DNA from: Streptomyces sp. DH24
GTDB lineage: Bacteria; Actinomycetota; Actinomycetes; Streptomycetales; Streptomycetaceae
Assembly (NCBI RefSeq): GCF_029813775.1
Contig: NZ_JARVKW010000038.1
Span: forward strand, 1 to 64,000
Direction: 5' to 3'
Length of the DNA stretch: 64,000 bases
This document shows positions 25,597-32,772 of the stretch, piece by piece; positions within the stretch are counted from its first letter, which is position 1, and every line of letters begins with the position of its first letter. The position numbers were made by a program, and so were the translations under genes. Below the pieces are notes generated by a model that ran no database searches, had not been told where the DNA came from, and was given only the letters and a program-made list of their open reading frames with translations.

Positions 25597-26448
25597 GTGC
25601 CCAAGGTGTCCTCGGTGATCGTCCCGTACGCGGCGTACCTCCGCGTGTACGAACCCCTGGCCGCCTTCCCGGAGCCGGAGCGCAGCCACTGGGCGCGCTA
25701 CGCGCACCGTCCCGACCGCCCGTCGTACCAGGACGAACTGCGCCGCTCCCTGGCCGACTTGGTGCCCACGCCGCCGGTGCCAGTGCCGGTGCACGAGAGC
25801 GGCGACGCGTTCGTCATCCAGGTCGACGGGGTGGTCTGCGTCTGCCCCTGGCGCACCCGGCTGCGCGGCTGGCAGGCGCTGTCGGAGGTCGCCGAGGAGC
25901 TTCCGCCGCCGGTCCTGGACGCGGTGCTGCCGCCGGTCCTGCGCCGCCAGACCGCCCAGGACTACGAGCGCTGGCTGGCACGCAACCCCGACGCGCGCCC
26001 CTGGATCCGCACGGCGACCTGGCAGGTGCCGATCAACTGGTTCGTGCTGGTCGCGGACGACGAGCGCGAGTACGACAAGGGCTCGGGCGCGTCCGGTGGG
26101 AGCGCGCCCGTGCTGCGCTACCGCACGCCCATGGTGGAGGCCAGGCGCCGGGTCGCGCGCGGGCTGCGCGCCCTGAAGGACGCGATCGACGAGGGGCCGC
26201 TCATCGACGGCCTCGTGGACGTCGGGCGCTGGCTGGAGGAGTTCCACCCGCGGTCCTTCGTGGAGCTGGACTACGGGGGGCTGGTGCACGCCCTGCCGGC
26301 GGGTGAGCTGGAGGACGACCACTCGGCGGCCGATGTGGCCGAGGGCATGGAGGCCCTGCGGCGCGGCGACGGGGAAGCGGCGGGCGAGGCCTACGGGCGG
26401 CTCGTGGAGCGGTGGCGGTCCGTGCGGGACCTGAGGTCCGCGAACTGA
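25597..26448 (+). CDS. Conserved actinobacterial protein of unknown function
   Basis: 283 residues from GTG 25597, chosen for the strong GGGGGAGGGA site 6 nt upstream; the frame is open to 25546. It begins PKVSSVIVPYAAYLRVYEPLAAF and has conserved-looking blocks PWRTRLRGWQALSEVAEELPPPVLDAVLPP, TATWQVPINWFVLV and RTPMVEARRRVARGLRALK. No signal peptide, TM helix or catalytic motif is recognised. It sits between vdh and bldC, and the same order is recalled from other Streptomyces. Function unknown. Confidence 0.8.
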   Translation: MPKVSSVIVPYAAYLRVYEPLAAFPEPERSHWARYAHRPDRPSYQDELRRSLADLVPTPPVPVPVHESGDAFVIQVDGVVCVCPWRTRLRGWQALSEVAEELPPPVLDAVLPPVLRRQTAQDYERWLARNPDARPWIRTATWQVPINWFVLVADDEREYDKGSGASGGSAPVLRYRTPMVEARRRVARGLRALKDAIDEGPLIDGLVDVGRWLEEFHPRSFVELDYGGLVHALPAGELEDDHSAADVAEGMEALRRGDGEAAGEAYGRLVERWRSVRDLRSAN

Positions 26449-27014
26449 CGTTTGACGGGACGCCCGTATTGGGGTTTTGTCTTCGCACTGAGGTGCGCAT
26501 CCAGGCTGCGCCGAGGTGCTCCCTGAAGGTCCGTCAGTGCGGGCTTCACGAGGGACGTAGGTCCCGATCCGGGCGTATCCGTCAACCGTGTCAAGCGTGA
26601 CGGACCGCACGTACGTGGCCCTTGCGTCCCTTACCCACCCTCATGCCAAAATAGGACAAGGAGTCCGGGGAGGACTCTGTTCGCCCAACTCTGCTGTGGA
26701 GTGGGGGGAATCTCAGCATTGCACGCCTTTGGGGGGTCTGGTGCCTCCTGATCGTCCTGTGACTGATCGTCACAGTGGCGTGACTGTCCGCTATGGCATG
26801 GTCCATCGGCTTCCGTCGCTGATGAACACCTGGAGGGGCAATTCCATCGGTTTGGCCGACGCGGCTGGACAGATGGTGTAGTTGTAGTGCCGAGGACAAG
26901 CCGTTCGTCCTATAACCGACTCGACTCGCGTCCGCCATTTCGGGCAACGCGGGTCAAGGTGCAGAATTTAGAGGAAAGAACCGAGAAGGTTCGGTTCTCC
27001 CGAGGAGGCCGCTC
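26449..27014 (+). promoter_or_regulatory. Long non-coding region upstream of bldC with several inverted repeats
   Basis: 566 bp with low third-position GC in all frames. Inverted repeats: GAGTCC/GGACTC (26661-26677), CTGTGAC-TGATC-GTCACAG (26757-26775) and AGAACCGA-GAAGGT-TCGGTTCT (26977-26998). The last ends 3 nt before the bldC ribosome-binding site GAGGAGG (27002-27008), so in RNA it forms a hairpin directly against it. TATAAC at 26911-26916 is a possible -10. The region probably holds the bldC promoter and a structured leader. Confidence 0.5.
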
Positions 27015-27221
27015 ATGACCGCTCGCACCCCTGATGCCGAGCCGCTGCTGACCCCGGCTGAGGTCGCCACCATGTTCCGCGTCGATCCGAAGACGGTCAC
27101 ACGCTGGGCGAAGGCCGGCAAGCTCACGTCGATCCGCACGCTCGGCGGGCACCGCCGTTACCGCGAGGCCGAGGTCCGCGCTCTGCTCGCGGGTATCCCG
27201 CAGCAGCGCAGCGAGGCCTGA
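27015..27221 (+). CDS. bldC: BldC, MerR-like developmental regulator
   Basis: 68 residues, essentially only a winged-helix DNA-binding domain of MerR type: LLTPAEVATMFRVDPKTVTRWAKAGKLTSIRTLGGHRRYREAEVRALL. BldC binds direct repeats cooperatively and delays entry into sporulation in Streptomyces. The sequence agrees with my recollection of BldC along its whole length. ATG with GAGGAGG 6 nt upstream. It has long non-coding regions on both sides and its own transcript, preceded by a leader hairpin and followed about 150 nt later by a strong U-tract terminator. Confidence 0.96.
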   Translation: MTARTPDAEPLLTPAEVATMFRVDPKTVTRWAKAGKLTSIRTLGGHRRYREAEVRALLAGIPQQRSEA

Positions 27222-27371
27222 ACAACTGCATAACCGGGTAAAACGGCACGTCCCCCAATGTGTCGCAGGGCCCGGGAACACCGCTCCACATGATGCGGGG
27301 ACTGCCCCAACAGGCCCCATGTCCAAGCAGCCCACAGCTCTCCGGGCAAGCATCAGGGGCGCGTCGTCTAT

Positions 27372-27408
27372 CGCGCTGGACTCCGCCGGGTCCAGCGCGG
27401 TTTTTTTT
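27372..27408 (+). terminator. Intrinsic terminator with T8 tract downstream of bldC
   Basis: 10-bp GC-rich arms (CGCGCTGGAC/GTCCAGCGCG) with an 8-nt loop followed by G and eight consecutive T (27401-27408). Such a canonical U-tract is uncommon in this genome. It lies 150 nt after the bldC stop, leaving a 3' UTR or a separate small RNA between them. Confidence 0.9.
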
Positions 27409-27523
27409 GTGCCTCCGGGCCGCGCCGACGGCCGGTCTGTGAGCGGGCTTGTCGGGGTCTGGGGAGAGCTGTCGGATCCCCTGTGCGCGGCCCCTGGAGG
27501 GGAGTGCAATTGTACATATTAAA

Positions 27524-27589
27524 TTGACCCGTTGTAGGTGAGGGGTAAATTCCGGACCTCAAAAAAATCATGCAGTGACACCAGTCACA
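27524..27589 (+). promoter_or_regulatory. Orphan promoter with Crp-like palindrome
   Basis: In an AT-rich patch, TTGACC (27524-27529), a 16-nt spacer and TAAATT (27546-27551) form a good housekeeping-type promoter pointing right. A Crp-like palindrome aGTGA-N6-TCACa (27574-27589) covers the expected early transcribed region. No + strand gene follows; transcription would run antisense into the DUF6274 gene. Confidence 0.45.
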
Positions 27590-27682
27590 TGCCGGGGCCC
27601 TTGATGCTCATGGCTCAGGTGCGTTAGTGGAGCCTCGCGTTCCACCAGCCAACGGCGGTACGGGTGTTGAGGCCGGCGACGG

Positions 27683-27877
27683 TCACGCGGGCGACGGTCT
27701 CTCGCCCTCCGCCACGGGCCGCTGCGCGGCCTGAACGGCCGACGGGGCGGAATCCATCGCCAGTCTCAGCAGGCGGTGGCAGATGGGGCAGTGGCGGGTC
27801 ACGTGGCGGTAGGAGGAAGCGGCCGACAAATGCGCGCGGAGCAGGGCTCGCGTCTCGTGCCTGGCCGATGCCGCCAT
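27683..27877 (-). CDS. Small DUF6274-like protein with CxxC motif
   Basis: 64 residues. The start at 27877 has GGAGGT 6 nt upstream on the minus strand. The sequence contains a compact HCPICHRLLRLAM segment, whose Cys/His pairs could bind a metal, preceded by a basic helix (RHETRALLRAHLSAASS). From memory this matches DUF6274, a small Streptomyces family without known function. It lies between the bldC terminator region and the tRNA-Asp terminator, on the opposite strand to bldC. Confidence 0.7.
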   Translation of the reverse strand: MAASARHETRALLRAHLSAASSYRHVTRHCPICHRLLRLAMDSAPSAVQAAQRPVAEGERPSPA

Positions 27878-28000
27878 ACGCCACCTCCGGGGGGCCACGG
27901 AAGGGCCCTGTCTCCTGGGGTACCCAGCCGTCGACAGGCCGTCAAGACGGCGCGAGGGCACAGCGGAGAGGATGGCCGGGAACGACCCAGCGGAAACGAA

Positions 28001-28031
28001 GAAGGGCCCGGGTCGACGACCCGGGCCCTTC
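28001..28031. terminator. Terminator of tRNA-Asp copy 1
   Basis: Long GC-rich perfect arms (GAAGGGCCCGGGT and complement) with a small loop just beyond the tRNA 3' end on the minus strand. Confidence 0.8.
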
Positions 28032-28038
28032 TCTCTTG

Positions 28039-28113
28039 CGGTCCTGACGGGATTTGAACCCGCGGCCTCCACCTTGACAGGGTGGCGAGCACTCCAAACT
28101 GCTCCACAGGACC
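28039..28113 (-). tRNA. tRNA-Asp (GUC), copy 1
   Basis: Acceptor GGTCCTG/CAGGACC, anticodon stem CCACC/GGTGG with loop CTGTCAA (anticodon GTC), T-loop TTCAAAT. CCA is not encoded. It is identical along its length to the copy at 32491-32565; hrpA lies between the two. Confidence 0.95.
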
Positions 28114-28206
28114 AGGTTTCCCAGCGCCATTCCTGCGTTGCGCTGCGAGAAGGACTGTACAGGAGGGTGCGCCCTCTGGTCGAACTCACCCACCGTACAG
28201 GGGCCG

Positions 28207-31200
28207 TTACGGGACAGCCGCGTCGATCGCCTTCACGATCCGCTTGTCCGAAACGGGATACGCCGTGCCGAGCGCGTGGGCGAAATAGCTGACCCGCAGC
28301 TCCTCGATCATCCAGCGGATGTCCAGGACCTGCTGGGGCACCGGGCGGCCCTGCGGCATCTGCTCCAGCAGCCAGGCGTACTCGTCCTGCATCTCGTGCA
28401 CCTTGGCCATGCGCGTGCTGTCCCGCTGCGCGTTCGCCGGCATCTGCTGGAGCCGCCGGTCCGCCGCGACCAGATACCGCATCAGGTCCGGCATGCGCCG
28501 CAGCCCCGCCTCCGTCACGAAACCGGGCCTCACGAGGCCGTCCAGCTGCTTGCGGACGTCCTGGAGGTTCGGGAGCAGCGCGGGGCTCCGTACGGCCTTC
28601 AGGCGGCGCTCGCAGGACTGCCAGGCGGCCAGTACCTGCTGCACCTGGCCCACCGTACGGACCGTCGTGTCGACGATCTCGGCGCGGACCTTGTCGTACA
28701 GCTTGCGGTACGACTCCTCGTCCCACGCCGGGCCGCCGAAGTCGGCGATCAGCTTGTCCGCCGCCGCCGTGGCGCAGTCGTCGAACAGCGCCTGGATGGA
28801 ACCGTGCGGATTCGCGGACAGACCCAGCTTCTGCTGGTTGGTGAGCTTTTCGGACGCGAACTTCGCCGGGTTGACCGGGATGTTGCGCAGGATCAGCCGA
28901 CGGGTGCCCCGCCACATCGCCTGAGCCTGCTCGGCCTCCGTGTCGAAAAGCCGCACGGAGACCGTGTCGCCGTCGTCGACCAGCGCCGGGTACGCCTTGA
29001 CCGGCTGCCCGGCGCGGCGCGTCTCGAAGACGCGGGTCAGCGAGCCGATCGTCCAGTCCGTCAGGCCCGTGCGCTCCAGGGACTCGCCGCCCTGCCGTTC
29101 GGCGGTCGCGGCGGCGGCCTGCGAGAGGGCCTTCCTGGCCTTCGGCTTCAGCTTCAGCCGCAGTGTCTCCAGGTCCCTGTCCTCGGCCAGCTTGCGCCGC
29201 CGCTCGTCCACGATCCGGAACGTGATCTTGAGGTGGTCGGGGACCTTGTCCCAGTCGAAGTCGTCCGCCTCGAACGGCACCCCGACCATGCGCTTCAGCT
29301 CCCGCGCCATGGTGACCGTCAGCGGCTCCTGCAGCGGGACGGCCCGCTCCAGGAAGGCCTTCGCGAAGTTCGGCGCCGGCACGTAGTTGCGGCGGATCGG
29401 CTTCGGCAGGGAGCGGATCAGCTCGGTGACCAGTTCCTCCCGCAGGCCAGGGATCTGCCAGTCGAAGCCCTCGTCCGTGACCTGGTTGAGCACCTGGAGC
29501 GGGATGTGCACGGTCACGCCGTCCGCGTCCGCGCCCGGCTCGAACTGGTACGTCACCCGGAACTTGAGCCGGCCCTGCCGCCAGGAGTCCGGATAGTCGT
29601 CCTTGGTGACCGCGCCCGCCCGCTCGTTGATGAGCATCTCGCGCTCGAAGTCGAGGAAGTCGGGCTGCTCGTGCCGCTTGTGCTTCCACCACGAGTCGAA
29701 GTGCGCGCCGGAGACCACGTGGTCGGGGAGCCGCTGGTCGTAGAAGTCGAACAGCGTCTCGTCGTCCACCAGGATGTCCCGGCGCCGGGCGCGGTGCTCC
29801 AACTCCTCGACCTCGGTGAGGAGTTTGCGGTTGTCGGCGAAGAACTTGTGGTGCGTGCGCCAGTCGCCCTCGACCAGGGCGTTGCGGATGAACAGCTCGC
29901 GGCTGACCTCCGGGTCGATGCGGCCGTAGTTCACCTTCCGCTGGGCGACGATCGGCACGCCGTACAGCGTGACCTTCTCGTACGCCATCACCGCGGCCTG
30001 GTCCTTCTCCCAGTGCGGTTCGCTGTACGTCCGCTTCAGCAGGTGCTGGGCGAGCGGCTCGATCCACTCCGGCTCGATCCTGGCGTTGACGCGGGCCCAG
30101 AGGCGGGAGGTCTCCACGAGCTCCGCGGACATCACGAAACGCGGCGGCTTCCTGAACAGAGCCGAGCCCGGGAAGATCGCGAACTTGGCGTTGCGGGCGC
30201 CGAGATACTCGTTGCGCTCCCTGCGGGCGCCGGAGTCCTTCGCGTCCTTGGACTCCTTCACGTCCTTCATGCCGATGTGGGACAGCAGGCCCGCGAGGAG
30301 CGAGACGTGGATGCGGTCGGCGGGGGCGCCCGGCGACGGAGTCCCCTCATCGGACGGCGCCTCGTTGACGTGGATGCCCATCTGCTTGGCGACCGTGCGC
30401 AGCTGCGTGTAGATGTCCTGCCACTCGCGGATGCGCAGGAAGTTCAGGTACTCCTGCTTGCACATGCGGCGGAACGACGACGAGCCGCGCTCCTTCTGCT
30501 GCTCGCGGACGTAGCGCCACAGGTTGAGGTAGGCGAGGAAGTCGCTGGTCTCGTCCTTGAAGCGGGCGTGCTGCTGGTCGGCCTGCATCTGTTTGTCGGC
30601 GGGGCGCTCGCGCGGGTCCTGGATGGACAGCGCGGCGGCGATGACCATGACCTCGCGGGCGCAGCCGTTCTTGTCGGCCTCCAGCACCATGCGCGCCAGA
30701 CGAGGGTCGACGGGCAGCTGGGCCAGCTTGCGGCCGGTGTCCGTGAGCCGCTTGCGCGGGTCCTTCTGCGCGGGGTCCAGGGCGCCGAGCTCCTGGAGCA
30801 GCTGCACGCCGTCGCGGATGTTGCGGTGGTCCGGCGGGTCGATGAACGGGAACTTCTCGATGTCGCCGAGGCCGGCCGCGGTCATCTGCAGGATGACGGA
30901 CGCCAGGTTCGTCCGCAGGATCTCCGCGTCCGTGAACTCCGGGCGGGACAGGAAGTCGTCCTCGCTGTACAGCCGGATGCAGATGCCGTCCGAGGTACGG
31001 CCGCAGCGGCCCTTGCGCTGGTTGGCGCTGGCCTGCGAGATCGCCTCGATCGGCAGCCGCTGCACCTTGGTGCGGTGGCTGTAGCGGGAGATGCGGGCGA
31101 AGCCGGGGTCGATGACGTACTTGATGCCCGGGACGGTCAGCGAGGTCTCGGCGACGTTCGTGGCCAGAACGATCCTGCGGCCCGTGTGCTGCTGGAAGAC

Positions 31201-32208
31201 GCGGTGCTGCTCGGCGTGCGAGAGCCGGGCGTAGAGGGGGAGCACCTCGGTGGAGCGGTAGTTCTTCTTGGTGAGCGCGTCCGCGGTGTCGCGGATCTCC
31301 CGCTCACCGGACAGGAACACCAGGATGTCGCCGGGCCCCTCCGCCATCAGCTCCTCGACGGCGTCCGTGATCGCGGTGATCTGGTCGCGGTCGGCGTCGT
31401 CGGCGTCCTCCTCGAGCAGCGGGCGGTAGCGCACCTCCACCGGGTAGGTCCGGCCGCTGACCTCGATGATCGGGGCGTCGCCGAAGTGCCGCGAGAAGCG
31501 CTCGGGGTCGATGGTCGCCGAGGTGATGACGACCTTGAGGTCGGGGCGCTTCGGCAGCAGCTGGGCGAGGTAGCCGAGCAGGAAGTCGATGTTGAGGGAC
31601 CGCTCGTGCGCCTCGTCGATGATGATCGTGTCGTAGGCGCGCAGCTCGCGGTCGGTCTGGATCTCGGCGAGCAGGATGCCGTCCGTCATCAGCTTGATGA
31701 ACGTGGCGTCCGGGTTCACCTGGTCGGTGAACCGCACCTTCCAGCCGACGGCCTCCCCGAGCGGGGTGTCCAACTCCTCCGCCACGCGCTCGGCGACCGT
31801 ACGGGCGGCGATCCGGCGCGGCTGGGTGTGCCCGATCATGCCGCGCACGCCGCGCCCCAGCTCCAGACAGATCTTCGGGATCTGCGTGGTCTTGCCGGAC
31901 CCGGTCTCACCGGCCACGATCACGACCTGGTGATCGCGGATGGCCTCCGCGATGGCGTCCTTCTTCTGGCTGACCGGCAGCTGCTCGGGATACCGGATGC
32001 CGGGTACGCGGGCGCGCCGCTCGGCCATGCGCTGCCCGGCCTTGTCGACCTCGGCCTCGATCTCGGCGAGAACGGCGGCCCGGGCCTCCGGCTTACGGAT
32101 CTTGCGCGCGCCTTCGAGCCTGCGCCCGAGCCGGTGCGCATCGCGCAGCGACAGCTCGGTCAGACGGGTGGCGAGGGCGCCGAGGGCGGGGGCAGGGTGC
32201 GTAGACAT
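28207..32208 (-). CDS. hrpA: ATP-dependent RNA helicase HrpA (DEAH family)
   Basis: 1333 residues, typical of full-length HrpA. Walker A (VAGETGSGKTTQIPK), DEAH box (TIIIDEAHERSLN), SAT motif (VVITSATIDPERF) and motif VI (QRKGRCGRTSDGICIRL) are intact. They are followed by the helicase-associated and OB-fold region and a long C-terminal domain of the HrpA type (DUF3418-like, e.g. FPDHVVSG-like LPDHVVSGAHFDSWW). HrpA-type enzymes remodel RNA and in E. coli rescue collided ribosomes. The ATG at 32208 begins MSTHPAPALG. It is monocistronic and framed by identical tRNA-Asp genes on the same strand. Confidence 0.95.
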   Translation of the reverse strand: MSTHPAPALGALATRLTELSLRDAHRLGRRLEGARKIRKPEARAAVLAEIEAEVDKAGQRMAERRARVPGIRYPEQLPVSQKKDAIAEAIRDHQVVIVAGETGSGKTTQIPKICLELGRGVRGMIGHTQPRRIAARTVAERVAEELDTPLGEAVGWKVRFTDQVNPDATFIKLMTDGILLAEIQTDRELRAYDTIIIDEAHERSLNIDFLLGYLAQLLPKRPDLKVVITSATIDPERFSRHFGDAPIIEVSGRTYPVEVRYRPLLEEDADDADRDQITAITDAVEELMAEGPGDILVFLSGEREIRDTADALTKKNYRSTEVLPLYARLSHAEQHRVFQQHTGRRIVLATNVAETSLTVPGIKYVIDPGFARISRYSHRTKVQRLPIEAISQASANQRKGRCGRTSDGICIRLYSEDDFLSRPEFTDAEILRTNLASVILQMTAAGLGDIEKFPFIDPPDHRNIRDGVQLLQELGALDPAQKDPRKRLTDTGRKLAQLPVDPRLARMVLEADKNGCAREVMVIAAALSIQDPRERPADKQMQADQQHARFKDETSDFLAYLNLWRYVREQQKERGSSSFRRMCKQEYLNFLRIREWQDIYTQLRTVAKQMGIHVNEAPSDEGTPSPGAPADRIHVSLLAGLLSHIGMKDVKESKDAKDSGARRERNEYLGARNAKFAIFPGSALFRKPPRFVMSAELVETSRLWARVNARIEPEWIEPLAQHLLKRTYSEPHWEKDQAAVMAYEKVTLYGVPIVAQRKVNYGRIDPEVSRELFIRNALVEGDWRTHHKFFADNRKLLTEVEELEHRARRRDILVDDETLFDFYDQRLPDHVVSGAHFDSWWKHKRHEQPDFLDFEREMLINERAGAVTKDDYPDSWRQGRLKFRVTYQFEPGADADGVTVHIPLQVLNQVTDEGFDWQIPGLREELVTELIRSLPKPIRRNYVPAPNFAKAFLERAVPLQEPLTVTMARELKRMVGVPFEADDFDWDKVPDHLKITFRIVDERRRKLAEDRDLETLRLKLKPKARKALSQAAAATAERQGGESLERTGLTDWTIGSLTRVFETRRAGQPVKAYPALVDDGDTVSVRLFDTEAEQAQAMWRGTRRLILRNIPVNPAKFASEKLTNQQKLGLSANPHGSIQALFDDCATAAADKLIADFGGPAWDEESYRKLYDKVRAEIVDTTVRTVGQVQQVLAAWQSCERRLKAVRSPALLPNLQDVRKQLDGLVRPGFVTEAGLRRMPDLMRYLVAADRRLQQMPANAQRDSTRMAKVHEMQDEYAWLLEQMPQGRPVPQQVLDIRWMIEELRVSYFAHALGTAYPVSDKRIVKAIDAAVP

Positions 32209-32358
32209 ACGGATTCCAGGATCTCATCCCGGCGAAAAACGTGGCGAACGCTTTTGTGGGGGCGCCCCGGGGCCGCCGTGGGGATACCTCAAGGTGCCCT
32301 GGTGACTCTGGACGTCGGCTCCATCAGGCCGTACTGGTGTCCTTGCGGGGCACGCCAA

Positions 32359-32387
32359 AACCCCCGCCGATGATCTCGACGGGGGTT
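32359..32387 (-). terminator. Terminator of the tRNA-Phe/Asp/Glu group
   Basis: AACCCCC (32359-32365) pairs with GGGGGTT (32381-32387) across a 15-nt loop, directly beyond the tRNA-Phe 3' end on the minus strand. Confidence 0.6.
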
Positions 32388-32392
32388 CGTTG

Positions 32393-32466
32393 TGGCTGGG
32401 GCCGGGGTCGAACCGGCGACCTTCCGCTTTTCAGGCGGACGCTCGTACCAACTGAGCTACCCAGCC
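32393..32466 (-). tRNA. tRNA-Phe (GAA)
   Basis: Acceptor GGCTGGG/CCCAGCC, anticodon stem TCCGC/GCGGA with loop CTGAAAA (anticodon GAA), T-loop TTCGACC. CCA is not encoded. It is the last of three closely spaced minus-strand tRNA genes (Glu, Asp, Phe). Confidence 0.94.
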
Positions 32467-32471
32467 ACGAG

Positions 32472-32485
32472 GTTTCACGTGAAAC
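32472..32485. promoter_or_regulatory. parS: parS site (ParB-binding centromere element)
   Basis: The perfect 14-bp palindrome GTTTCACGTGAAAC, the core of the bacterial parS consensus used by Streptomyces ParB, lies in the 24 nt between tRNA-Phe and tRNA-Asp. The flanking bases extend the symmetry (GAGG/CCTC). Streptomyces carry about twenty such sites, most within a few hundred kb of oriC, so the window should lie in the origin-proximal core. The palindrome is too specific to be a chance terminator, although it could also fold in RNA. Confidence 0.88.
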
Positions 32486-32490
32486 CTCAG

Positions 32491-32565
32491 CGGTCCTGAC
32501 GGGATTTGAACCCGCGGCCTCCACCTTGACAGGGTGGCGAGCACTCCAAACTGCTCCACAGGACC
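32491..32565 (-). tRNA. tRNA-Asp (GUC), copy 2
   Basis: Identical to the gene at 28039-28113 (anticodon loop CTGTCAA). CCA is not encoded. It is in the middle of the Glu-Asp-Phe run and separated from tRNA-Phe by the parS site. Confidence 0.95.
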
Positions 32566-32619
32566 TTGCTTTACTGCTGTGTGCGAACCGGCGAACCAAG
32601 TGTCGCACACCGTACTGCG

Positions 32620-32692
32620 TGCCCCCAACGGGATTCGAACCCGTGCTACCGCCTTGAAAGGGCGGCGTCCTAGGCCGCTAGACGATGAGGGC
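32620..32692 (-). tRNA. tRNA-Glu (UUC)
   Basis: Acceptor GCCCTCA pairs with TGGGGGC (one G-U pair), anticodon stem CCGCC/GGCGG with loop CTTTCAA (anticodon TTC), T-loop TTCGAAT. CCA is not encoded. First of the three-gene minus-strand tRNA run. Confidence 0.94.
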
Positions 32693-32772
32693 TATCGGCC
32701 CGCCTGGGCGCTTCTCAGCGCGTCGGGGACGTGAGAAGCATATGGGATGGCGGGACCTATCGCCAAAACGGT

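Noticed and set aside
26588..26881. 97-codon frame upstream of bldC
   Set aside because: Third-position GC is far below that of neighbouring genes, there is no ribosome-binding site, and the region has inverted repeats typical of regulatory DNA.
27624..27884. 86-codon minus-strand frame overlapping the DUF6274 gene
   Set aside because: It is a shadow in another phase. The alternative frame has a good ribosome site, a CxxC motif and the recalled family match.
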